A stretch of 64,000 nt of DNA, from positions 310,001-374,000 of the forward strand of contig NBAY01000011.1 in assembly GCA_002794775.1 (NCBI GenBank). Direction: 5' to 3'. The position numbers were made by a program, and so were the translations under genes. Source of the DNA: Porodaedalea pini (Eukaryota; Basidiomycota; Agaricomycetes; Hymenochaetales; Hymenochaetaceae). A model generated the notes under the pieces. That model was given only the letters and a program-made list of their open reading frames with translations, was not told the origin of the DNA and did no database searches. This document shows positions 37,001 through 45,800 of this stretch, piece after piece. Position 1 is the stretch's first letter. The number at the start of each line of letters is the position of its first letter.

Positions 37001-37605
37001 ACCGGCTCCCTCTCGATCGCACATTCTTCTGGACAGCGGGTGAATTCGATCGAGCCCGTTTTCCAGTCGACCTCCGGATTGTGACGTCGAAGCCAGTCGT
37101 ACCCCAGGAAGATGTTCAATGACGCTAGGGACGTTACTGCGAGGACGATCTTCTCCCGATGACGGTCGATCATGAGTTCGACGTCCACGTATTCCTCGAT
37201 CAATCCAGCCTCGTTGTGCGTGCCGTCGGCGTTCAGCACCGCGAGGGGTCGAATGTAGCGTTTCGTTTCCAACCCGTACCTCTCGACAAACCTGACGTCG
37301 ATGCAGGATCCCGTGCATCCCGAATCCACAAGGGCATGCGCATCTACCTCTCTCGCCTCACCAGCTACTTCATGCTCGACGGTCAGGAGAAGGTCCAGCT
37401 GGCGTCCGCCAGTTCCTCTCATGAACAGTTGTTCATACTCTTCATTCTTGTTCACACCGGTGGAGACTTCGTAATCGGGAAAACCATCGACGTTGTTCGC
37501 ATCTATGTATTGTACAAATGGTTGGTTATATTTTAGCGGATCCGGATTCGAAGTCTCTTGTTCTTCTCGGTCAGTCGCCCCGGTGGCTACGCCTGACCAT
37601 TCGCA
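34042..37605 (-). CDS. gypsy-E Pol polyprotein (protease, RT, RNase H, integrase, chromodomain)
   Basis: Open for about 1187 codons on the minus strand from the -1 shift point at 37605. In order: aspartic protease (ALVDSGCTGSCID), reverse transcriptase (FFGLCNAPATF; VYLDDILIL), RNase H (VEADSSNFALGG), the integrase zinc finger (H-H-C-C, ending YVRGCNSCQ), the integrase core (TVDLIGEL; DRGTQFDA; NQELEQYL), and a chromodomain (LQYLVKWVGYNEPTWQPE) that in this group targets integration to modified chromatin. A TGA at 34042 replaces a CGA of other copies and removes about 26 residues after the chromodomain; activity may survive. There is no ATG at the start, as expected for a frameshift product. 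Confidence 0.93.
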   Translation of the reverse strand, partial: CEWSGVATGATDREEQETSNPDPLKYNQPFVQYIDANNVDGFPDYEVSTGVNKNEEYEQLFMRGTGGRQLDLLLTVEHEVAGEAREVDAHALVDSGCTGSCIDVRFVERYGLETKRYIRPLAVLNADGTHNEAGLIEEYVDVELMIDRHREKIVLAVTSLASLNIFLGYDWLRRHNPEVDWKTGSIEFTRCPEECAIEREPVEDLGEVKKVVEQMRRVSEMRMDKTSWPAYLNDYADVFSEKGFEKLPEHRPWDHVIDLKPDFKPSDCKIYPLTPTEQQSLKDFLDENLKSGRIQRSISPMASPFFFIKKADKSLRPIQDYRKLNDGTIKNKYPLPLIDELVDKVKKAKYITKLDLRWGYYNIRIREGDKWKAAFRTNMGLFKPTVMFFGLCNAPATFQAFVNHIFKDLIYANLIIVYLDDILILSETIEEHIDTSRRVLQILRENGLYLKPEKCEFDAKVVKYLGHIIGNGEIRADPAKTEAIVNWPVPRNLKELQQFLGMGNWLRRFIKDYSKVVRPLTSLMGKKDWVWETEQQEAFEELRRRLCSPPVLAIANDEGPFRVEADSSNFALGGVLLQKQEGKWRVIAYRSEALEPAERNYEIYDKEMLAIVSALKEWRQYLLGARHKIEIWSDHANLTYFRSAQKLSYRQARWRTELEEFDFHLEHKSGKTMGKADLLSRKAGYDQGKDDNDSVVFIKEKWLNRGVVRTSRDEVLERVGEAQRAQDESERPTNMVKVDGLWRMKGKVYVPSMMKEAVLREYHDSTLAGHPGLSKTVELVRRDFWWASMFSDVRTYVRGCNSCQRTKALRMSRSRPLHPNAIPEGPWEIVTVDLIGELPDSKGHNAICVFVDRFSKQMHAIPTTTKLSAEGMAQLYRDHVFRLHGLPKKIIHDRGTQFDASMMKELYKLLHIEGNPSTAYHPQTDGQTERVNQELEQYLRLFVDHRQSDWKDWLPLAEFAYNNREHSATKMSPFYANTGRHPMSFDTVRTSSANMSAEEFAKHIKETHRVAKDNLVKAAEDMKRYHDRTAGASVEYKAGDKVFLDGRNISTDMPTKKLADKWYGPFDVVDKVGASAYKLKLPKRWKKVHPVFNEALLKPAVEPSFESQKQPPPPPPDIVDNEEEYELEEVLDSRLHRGKLQYLVKWVGYNEPTWQPETDFGENAKEAITEFYLKHPGAPRKLDIPRQ

Positions 37606-37611
37606 AAACCC
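37569..37611 (-). promoter_or_regulatory. Putative -1 ribosomal frameshift signal, gypsy-E
   Basis: On the minus strand, GGGTTTT (37611-37605), a 6 nt spacer, GGTCAG (37598-37593) and CTGACC (37574-37569). The Gag stop lies inside the hairpin region at 37587. Confidence 0.72.
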
Positions 37612-38666
37612 TGCGAGTCGACAACCTCTTCGTTATCGCCTTCTTCCTCCACATAGTCCTCCACCGTCGACCTCCGAGTGTCTACGACTTCCTCGAAGGC
37701 CGACTCCTTCATCGCTCCGAGCTCGTCGGCGAGGACACGACGTTCGCCTGGCGCCATCAGTTCCAGCATGCGCTGGATGATCGGTTTCGCCTGTGGGCAC
37801 TTGTCTTTAAAGTGGCCCAGCCCACCGCAAATCCAGCACGCACGTCGTCGTTGTGCCTCGTTCATCGAGACGTCCATCGGTTGACCAGCGCCTCCAAAGG
37901 TGACGCCGGTCGCATCGCGTCTGTCGACGTGAGGGGCCGCTACCTGACGACGAGCTGGGGGCGATTGTTGTGGTAGGCGAGGAGGGGGAAGAAAGGCGCG
38001 TCCTCGTTGGATAGCGCGAATCTGCTGTTCGCCGCGGTCTATCTCAATCGCCTTGTTCTTCCAATCCTCGTATTTCGTTGGGACTGGCGTCGACCTTAGC
38101 ACTCCACGGACCACCTCGATGTTCATCGCCCGCTTGAGGCGATCGCAGATGACGCTGTCGTCTTTCAACTCGGCGCGCTTAATTATCACGTCGAACTTCT
38201 GGAAGAACTCGTCCGCGGTTAGGTCCTTCTGAACCTTATCTCGGAAATCCTTCAGCGCCTTCTCCTTGCGATTCGGGTCGTCAAACGAGGCGTCGAGTCG
38301 TTCCTGGAATCTTTCCCAGCTGTCGGTGAAGGTGACTATCCCCGACGTTGTCGACTCCTCGACGTAGTTCTGCGCCCACGTTGCCGCATTACCACCCTTC
38401 AGGTAGGAGAGAGCTACATAAATCTTACTCTCTGACGTAGGGTATCGACTTGGATTTGCGGATACAAAAAGGAGGACTTCACGTCTGAAGTCGAGGTAAT
38501 CGTCGCCACCAGTGAATTCTCGTGGCCGGGCGACATCTATGTTGGGGGTCGGGGGGTTAGCGGCCGCGACCGGTGCTGGGGCATTGTTCGCCTGATGGGC
38601 GAAGGCATTCGCAACAATGGCCGCGATCTGCGCCATTTGCTGTTGGCTGAAACCTTCTGCTGACAT
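37587..38666 (-). CDS. gypsy-E Gag
   Basis: 359 aa from ATG 38666 (MSAEGFSQQQMAQIAAIV) to TAG at 37587. The capsid-like alpha-helical region covers about residues 45-185 (YLKGGNAATWAQNYVEES). A Pro-rich linker and a CCHC knuckle (CWICGGLGHFKDKCPQ, about residue 275) follow, then an acidic tail. The same frame is open upstream for over 100 codons without an ATG, so the true N-terminus may lie further upstream through splicing or a non-AUG start. Pol follows in the -1 frame. Confidence 0.9.
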   Translation of the reverse strand: MSAEGFSQQQMAQIAAIVANAFAHQANNAPAPVAAANPPTPNIDVARPREFTGGDDYLDFRREVLLFVSANPSRYPTSESKIYVALSYLKGGNAATWAQNYVEESTTSGIVTFTDSWERFQERLDASFDDPNRKEKALKDFRDKVQKDLTADEFFQKFDVIIKRAELKDDSVICDRLKRAMNIEVVRGVLRSTPVPTKYEDWKNKAIEIDRGEQQIRAIQRGRAFLPPPRLPQQSPPARRQVAAPHVDRRDATGVTFGGAGQPMDVSMNEAQRRRACWICGGLGHFKDKCPQAKPIIQRMLELMAPGERRVLADELGAMKESAFEEVVDTRRSTVEDYVEEEGDNEEVVDSQGFANGQA

Positions 38667-39376
38667 CGCGGGTTCGGGTGCGGGTGTCGAAGGTTCTGGA
38701 GGAGTCGGCGGTGAGGGGTCTCTGTTGGTCTCGCGGTAAGGACCTGGGGTCGGTGGTAGGTTGACCGTAGACGTTGACGGTGCAGGTGACGACGGAGCGG
38801 CTGGGGGCCACCTTGCTCTCCTCCCTCGTTCGTCTGATGAATACCAGCTGCGCCGGATTTCACTCCACCAGATGTCGTGAGTGACGCCGCTATTATTGGT
38901 CGCGACGTAGCCTGGTCGGTCTGGATCCCAACGGGCTGAAGCAGGAAGGGCCCGTTGCTGTTCGTCGGTGAGATCTATCTTGACGTTGGCGGAGGGACAG
39001 GGATCGATTGCGCGTTCGATCCGGGGTTACGCCAACGTTGAGCGGGTTCGTCAGCGAAGTTGATGACGAGGCGGTAGGATCCGAGTGAGATTACAAACGA
39101 GATTGTCGTCGAAGTTTGGACTCGTCTTGTTACCCACGTCCACGTTAGGTGCGTGCTCCACCAGAGGCTAATTCGTAGAGCCAGGGTCGGGAAATGTCGG
39201 TTGATATATTTACGTAATACACGAACGTCCGAAAACGTCCGGGCAGGGTTGAGGGTTGTCGTTTAGGGGGTTTACACGTCAAGTCCGTCGAGGGGAGTGC
39301 TCCTCTAGACCGAGTGAAGGCAAGTCGACAGCGACGACTTACGCTGGGGATGAGCCTGGGTGAGGTTCTGCTTTTA
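38667..39376 (-). other. gypsy-E leader, with ATG-less gag extension
   Basis: 5' leader between the primer site (39365-39375) and the gag ATG. The gag frame stays open upstream to a TAA near 39030 and encodes a protein-like segment (HDIWWSEIRRSWYSSDE). A second frame just upstream (VINFADEPAQRWRNPGSN) is also shared by the copies. Confidence 0.6.
39365..39375 (-). promoter_or_regulatory. Self-primer binding site of gypsy-E
   Basis: In sense orientation AAAAGCAGAAC, starting two bases after the 5' LTR. It is exactly complementary to GTTCTGCTTTT within the same LTR (plus-strand 39572-39582), which lies about 25-33 bp after TATATAAG (39615-39608). Confidence 0.72.
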
Positions 39377-39765
39377 TGTTAGGCGGGAGCCCGGGAGACG
39401 ACTCGGACTGGGCAGGCCTCGGCTGACTGTTGTCTGGGACGTGCTATACTCGAGCGTAGGCTCGGGACACGTTTACTCAGGCTAGGTCGTCGCGGAGGTA
39501 AGAGGATTAATACAAGTCTAAACTAATACAAGGGGGACGAGTCTCACCTAGGTCGTCGCGGAGGTAAGAGGAAAAGCAGAACAAGGAGTTCATGCGATTC
39601 CTGAGACCTTATATAGCGATGACCGTGAGACTATATTACCTAACATTACATAACGAGTGGGAATGGAACAAATGAAGGTAGTGTGGGAATGATTGTGTAA
39701 GATGGGTAAATATAATGAAAAGGACGAATATAATAAAGGAAAAGGTGAAAGTTCAGGTTCTAACA
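39377..39765 (-). repeat. gypsy-E 5' LTR
   Basis: 389 bp, one base different from 33572-33960. The promoter has TATATAAG at 39615-39608 (minus strand). Confidence 0.95.
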
Positions 39766-40452
39766 CATAAACTCGAAGGGGAATAATGGTTCGACATCAA
39801 TAAAAAGACCAATGAAACCCGAGAAATTTATCATGTGTGCTTCCAACAACTCCATTTGAACGTCCTCGAATGTTCCTGGGGCGTGATGGCGATGAATGCA
39901 CCCCTGGAAGTGATAGACGATGATAAATAATGCTCGAGCCCCATGGAGAACGCGGCGAACGACAGAATCCGGTCGTTCGAGCGTGATACATTCAACGTTG
40001 ACGGCCCGGGAACCGTTCGAGCGACCCATGGTGGAACCTAATGTGTTCCCTGAGCCCAACCGCGTAATGTGGCTGTGCTATAAGCATTCGAACGAGTGGA
40101 TACGAAGTGGAAAGAGTGCTCGAGCGTGCATATAGTGGGATATGGAATGAATATAAAGGAAATGAAGTGTTCGAGTGTGACTAGGAAGTGGTATGAGTGT
40201 TCGAATGGGTGTATGAAAGTATTTGAACGTATTTATGAGGTTACTACTGCATCATATGAAAGATTTGAAGGTATATTGATGCTCGAATGGCCGAGTGTGA
40301 CCATTCGAGCGTGTGAAATGCGAAGTGTAAGATAGTCAGTGATGAAACGAGGTGCTTGACTGTGTTTATGGGGTTTGTATCTGTATATAATAATAAATAA
40401 AGCAGGTGATATGCTGGGACAGCTGGCACCTAAGCGCGAATCAAGCGCTACA

Positions 40453-41085
40453 CTGGTCAATTTCGATCGCTTTCTTTTTCCAGTCTTCATACGTTGTCAG
40501 GACTGGCATCGACTGTAGTACCCCTCTCACTACTTCGATGTTCATTGCCCACTTCAGTCGATCACAGATGATGCTGTCATCCGTTAAACCTGCTCTTGTG
40601 ATGACGATGTCGAGATCCTGGAAGAACTCATCGGCGGTAAGGTCCTTCTGAACCTTGGTCCGGAATTTCGCCAGCGCCTTTTCCTTCCGGTTCGGATCGT
40701 CGAATGAGGCGTCCAGGTGCTCTTGGAATCTTGTCCAGCTGTCGGTGAAGGTTACGATGCCGGCTGTCGTTGATTTCTCTACGTAATTCTGCGCCCACGT
40801 TGCCGCATTACCGCCCTTCAAGTAGGAGAGTGCAACGTAGATTTTGCTTTCCGACGTGGGGTATCTGTTTGGGTTGGCTGAGACAAAGAGGAGGACCTCG
40901 CGCTTGAAGTCTAGATAGTCGTTGCCGCCAGTGAATTCTCATGGCCGGGCGACGTCGATGTTGGGGGTCGGGGGGTTAGCTGCCGCAACTGGTGCCGGGG
41001 CGTTGTTCGCCTGATGGGTGAAGGCATTTGCGACAATGGCCGCGATCTGCGCCATCTGCTGTTGGCTGAAACCTTCTGCTGACAT
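40453..41085 (-). pseudogene. gypsy-C gag, N-terminal part
   Basis: Starts MSAEGFSQQQMAQIAAI at 41085. A TGA near 40938 replaces the CGA present in copy E (RPREFTGG), and the capsid-like region follows to 40453. Confidence 0.78.
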
Positions 41086-41795
41086 CACGGGTTCAGGTGC
41101 AGGTGTCGAAGGTTCCAGGGGAGTCGGCAGTGAGGGGTCTCTGTTAGTCTCGCGGTAAGGACCTGGGGTCGGTGGTAGGTTGACCGTAGAAGTCGATGGC
41201 GCAGGCGACAATGGAGTGGCTGGGGGCCACCTGGCTCTCCTTCCTCATTCGTCTGACAAATACCAGCTGCGCCAGATTTCACTCCACCAGATGTTGTGAG
41301 TGACGCCGCTATTATTGGTCGCGACGTAGCCTGGTCGGTCTGGATCCCAACGGGCTGATGCAGGAAGGGCCCGTTGCTGTTTGTTGGTGAGATCTATCTT
41401 GACGTTGGCGGAGGGACAGGGATCGGTTGTGCATTCGATCCAGGGTTACGCCAACGTTGAACAGGTTTGTTGGCGAAGTTGATGACGAGGCGGTAGGATC
41501 TGAGTGAGATCACAAATGAGATTGCTGTCGAAGTTTGTACTCATCTGGTTATCCACGTCCACGTCAGGTGCGTGCTCCACCAGAGGCTAATTCGGAGAGC
41601 CAGGGCCAGGAAAAGTTGGTTGCAATGTTTACATAATACGCGAACGTCCGAAAACGTCCGGGCAGGGTTGAGGGTTGTCATTTAGGGGGTTTACACTTCA
41701 AGTCCGTCGAGGGGAGCACTCCTCTAGACCGAGTGAAGGCAAGTCGACAGCGACGACGTACGCTGGGGATGAGCCTGGGTGGGGTTCTGCTTTTA
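41086..41795 (-). other. gypsy-C leader
   Basis: 5' leader with the self-primer site at 41784-41794. It resembles the leaders of the other copies base for base over long stretches. Confidence 0.6.
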
Positions 41796-42236
41796 TGTTA
41801 GGCAGGAGTCCAGGAGACGACTCGGACTGGGCAAGCCTCGGCTGACTGTCGTCTGGAACGTGTTATGCTCGAGAGGGGGCTCGGGACATGCTATAGTCAG
41901 GCTAGGTCATCACAGAGGTAAGAGGATTAATACAATGTACTCTACTACAGGAGGGGGACGCGGTCTCACCTAGGTCGTCACGGAGGTAAGAGGAAAAGCA
42001 GAACAGGTGTTCAGATGCAATTCCTCTTCCTTATATACAGTGATCACCTCGTGAGAACCAGTTGCCCCATTGTCTAGGATTATATAATGGGAGCAGAATG
42101 GAACGAATGAAGGTCATGTGAAGGGAGTGTGGGAAATGATTGAAAAGATGATTAATTATAATGGAAAGGAGCGGTTAAAAGAAAAGGAAAAGGGAAAGGG
42201 GAAAATAAAGAAAGGGTGAAAGTTCGAGTTCTGACA
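41796..42236 (-). repeat. gypsy-C 5' LTR
   Basis: 441 bp partner of 22045-22485. Confidence 0.92.
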
Positions 42237-42410
42237 GTAACGCCAGTTGCATCACATTTGTCGACGTGGGGGGCTGCTACCTGGTGACGAGCCAGGGGTG
42301 CATGCTGCTGCTGTGGGCGTGGTGGGGGTGGGAATGCACAGCCTTGTTGGATGGCGCGGATCTGTTGCTCACCCTGGTCAATCTCAATCGCTTTCTTCTT
42401 CCAGTCATCA
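42237..42410 (-). pseudogene. gypsy-B gag, internal fragment between C and transposon T
   Basis: Encodes the Pro-rich linker of Gag (KKKAIEIDQGEQQIRAIQQG). It is bounded by the C target duplication on the left and the TA target of transposon T on the right. Confidence 0.8.
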
Positions 42411-42412
42411 TA

Positions 42413-42441
42413 AGGTAGGGAAAGTATAAACTCGACCAACC
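42413..42441 (+). repeat. Left terminal inverted repeat of transposon T
   Basis: 29 bp perfect inverted copy of 46612-46640; begins AGGTAGGG and ends CGACCAACC. Confidence 0.95.
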
Positions 42442-42810
42442 GTGACAGGACCCTACTTGCCTTATTGGGTGGCACACGGTGTCGACGATATTGGCTCTTC
42501 TACCGGGCACAAACTCACATTTGAGCCTCATAGTCCTCTTTACATTCTTGTTAGCTACAGATGTATGTTTTTTATTTTCAAAAATATGAAGATTCAGTTT
42601 GTCTATTTAAGGAAGAAACTCTTTTTATGCCAAAGGCCTTATTTTTCAACAAAAGGCATTTTAACGAACTTTGAAAATTTCAGCTCGACAATTTTTGCCG
42701 CTCTCGGCTATTCCCGGTTGACAAATAATTGCTTAATATAGTAATTACAAGCTATTACTAATGTGCATATCTTCACCATTTCCCCTCTCTCACTACGCAC
42801 AAGACAAGCA
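42442..42810 (+). promoter_or_regulatory. 5' untranslated and subterminal region of transposon T
   Basis: About 370 bp before the transposase ATG, with AT-rich tracts. A segment around 42685-42702 (TCGACAATTTTTGCCGC) resembles one near the other end (46536-46552, CTCGATTTTTGCCGCC), a possible subterminal transposase-binding repeat. Confidence 0.5.
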
Positions 42811-45800
42811 ATGGGACGTCGTTCCAAAACAATCAAAGCCAGGATACAGAACCTGAGCAGGAAAAAACAATCTGTGAGTAATATTAGTTGCTTCAGGGGA
42901 ATATCCTTCATGATTTCGGACAGCTTGTGGAACAGAATCCTGAGTCGGATGTTGGAGAACAGCTTGCAGAGCAGAATCTTGTCTCAGAAAGTGAAGGAGA
43001 AGATTCGGATTACCCAGAAGCTACGGATGATATAGTCTCGATTGCAAGTGTCGAGTCAAAGGATAGCGACGATGATGCAAACATCGACCGTGCAAGTATT
43101 CTTGATGCTGAAGGCGCACGGTCCATCTTTCGAACTCTTTCTGACGGGCTCTCCAACTGGCTATCACACATGAAAAGCCGTGCACGACCAACTAAATACA
43201 AAAAGATTAGCCTTCCACCACAGAGACCGGAACGTACCCAGCGACACCAAAAAGCAAAGGTTGGGCAGCAAACGTCGGAACTTCGCAAGCAGGGTTACAG
43301 GGACATTCGCAGTTTCTTCAACCCCCCTGCTAAACCTCCAGCTGGAATCACCCACACAGATGTGACTCCGATTGTCATTGATGAAGCAGAGCGTGACATT
43401 GTCGATGGGTCGTGTGGACAGGATGTGCACACCGAGCGGGAAGTTCTGCGGCGTCGTCCAGAGCACGATCTGCACGAGCACCTGGTTCGTGAACGAGCAG
43501 GACATGACGAACGACGGGTGGCGCATTATCGCGAGCAGCGCGGGCTATATGTCGAGACGCGAGAGACGCGTGTGTGTGGCCGGCTCAGTATGTCTTGTGG
43601 GCAGGATGTGCACTCCGAGCGGGAAGTTCTGCGACGCCATCCGGAGAGCGATTCGCGTGGGCACCCGGTTCGTGAACGAGTAGGACATGACGAACGACGG
43701 GTGGCCCAACGGCCAGCTGGGGTTCACGAGACGGCCGGACGCGAACAGCAAGATGCCGCGACCGGACACCATGGTGAAACGGTCCACCTGCGGCTTGACG
43801 ACGTTGACGAAAACCGGACCCGACACCTATTCGAGGTTCAAAAGACGGTCAGACGCGAGCAGGATGATATGACGACCGGACGACATGCTGCACCGGCGGG
43901 TTGGGTAGAAGGGCGTGCTGCGTCGACAGCAATGGCCTCTCATATGTCCGTCGATGAGTCTTCCCCACCTCAGTCTCCAGTTTCATTCACGGAAGAGCAA
44001 GTTTCCGCCCTGTGCGCGCAGATTCACGCCTTTCGATCAATCCAGCGAGGTATTCCCATTCCCAAACATATCCAGAATGCTTTTCTTCCACAGACCGGTC
44101 GTTTAACGGCATCAGAACTGTCTGAACCATCTCGACCGACCGATGCACTCACCTGTGGCCGCGAAGTTACACCAACAATCCCGCCGCGTCCCGAACATAT
44201 CCAGAATGCTTTTCTTCCGCAGAACGGTCGACAAACAGCATCAGAACAGCCCCAACCCTCATTCGCCGAGACCACACCCATTCCCGAACATATCCAGAAT
44301 GCTGTCGAAAACACTCTGGCGATTGCGCCTCCCAGCCTCTCCTTCCCCGAGCCGGTCCTACTCACCTTCCAATCAATCCAGTGGGGTACACCCATTCCCG
44401 AACATACCCAGAATGCTTTCCTTCCGCAGGCTGGCCAATCCGATGTGCCTGCACGTATTGTCGATGCCACTGGACATCCGCCAGTCATGATGGGCAAGCA
44501 CATCGCGGTCGATCGACTTGAGGCTCTTGGATTCCCGCGACAAGCAGCTTTTGAGGCGTACTTTGCGTGCGATCAGAATGAGGAGATGGCTGCGAACTAT
44601 CTGTTCGAAAATGCACAGTCCCTCTCATACGCACCTGTACCCATTCTGATGCGAGAGGAGGAAGGAGAAGACACCGACGATGAGACAGTAAAGGAGACAC
44701 ATACCGCTGCGCGTGAACCTGACTTGAAGCACATCACCCCTAATCGTAGAGATCCTGCTCTTGACGACGCAATATGGCGGCTTCACTGTTATTCCAAGGA
44801 CAAAAATCTTGATTTATTGCTTCAAGGTCGTATTACGGCGATGCTTGTCTTTCTGCGGCTGTATGTTGAGAATAAGGAGTTGAGGTGGGTGGAAGCTTCT
44901 GTCGTTGCTTCCTCCCTGGCGGCTGGTCGTGGAAAACATTTGGCTCGGTGTATTCGTCGTTGGGTGCGAAAGCATCTTGTTGACCATCGTTATTTGCCCA
45001 TAAATCTGTATGGCTCATGGAAGAGGTCAATAATCAGTGATGAAGATTTTGCATCAGAAATTCATTGTCACCTTCAAAGCCTTGGGAAGGAATACTTGTC
45101 GGCGAAAGATGTCCAGGACTACTTGAATGAACCTGGCGTGCTATCTCGTCTGGGTCGTTCCAAACCTGTCACATTGCAGACAGCTAGGAAGTGGTTGAAC
45201 GCAATGGGATACCGATATGGAAAGGAGCCAAATGGGATGTATGTTGATGGTCATGAGAGAGAGGATGTCGTGGATTACCGTCAGCGCGTCTTCCTGCCTC
45301 TCTGGGCAGAACTTGAGAAGCAGATGGATTTAGGGAATATCGACAACGCAACACAAGCTCGCCTCATTCTTGTTACCCATGATGAATCAACTTTTTATGC
45401 AAACGATCAACGTAACACAAAATGGGTCCATAGCAGCACTGATGCAAAACCGCGGACAAAAGGTGAAGGATCATCAATCATGGTTTCAGACTTCTGCACT
45501 CCGCAGGCAGGCTGGTTGAAATCAGCAGATGGGTGCGTCTTTCTGCTCTCTCTTCAGTGGCAATAGACTGAAGTTATTTCTTGCAGTTCTCGAGAGGCTC
45601 GCATATATTTCAAAGCTGGCAAAAACCGAGAGGGTTATTTTGGCCACGAAGACCTCCAGAAACAAGTCACCGCTGCTATTCAAATTTTTGAAGATTGCTT
45701 TCCTGGCAGTATCGCTCTCTTTGCTTTTGATAATGCCACGACACATCAGAAACGTGCAGATAATGCACTTTCTGCACGCCATATGCCCAGAAATCCTGGC

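Larger units (their letters stand above)
33572..39765 (-). mobile_element. Ty3/gypsy chromovirus E, young and nearly intact
   Basis: 6.19 kb element with two 389 bp LTRs that differ at one base (a C/T). The target duplication CATAA is perfect (33567-33571 and 39766-39770). Gag and pol are uninterrupted. The polypurine-tract complement is at 33961-33977 and the self-primer site at 39365-39375. It is the innermost and youngest insertion. Confidence 0.96.
32803..40452. mobile_element. Insert F: solo-LTR-like element in gag of C, split by gypsy-E
   Basis: About 1.45 kb (32803-33571 plus 39771-40452) that is foreign to gag, ending CGCTACA. Flanks read CCGGT (32798-32802) and CTGGT (40453-40457), a one-transition target duplication. 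It contains a TATTTATA box and many TCGA-centred words (TTCGAGCG, TTCGAACG) in both halves. No coding signal is found. The left terminus is uncertain because it does not start with TG. Confidence 0.6.
22045..42236 (-). mobile_element. Ty3/gypsy chromovirus C, inserted in gag of B
   Basis: LTRs at 22045-22485 and 41796-42236 (441 bp each, about 11 differences by eye) share a diagnostic stretch (TTATGCTCGAGAGGGGGC). The target duplication is perfect: GTAAC at 22040-22044 and 42237-42241. It is interrupted by D (23502-29774) in the integrase and by insert F with E (about 32803-40452) in gag. Confidence 0.93.
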
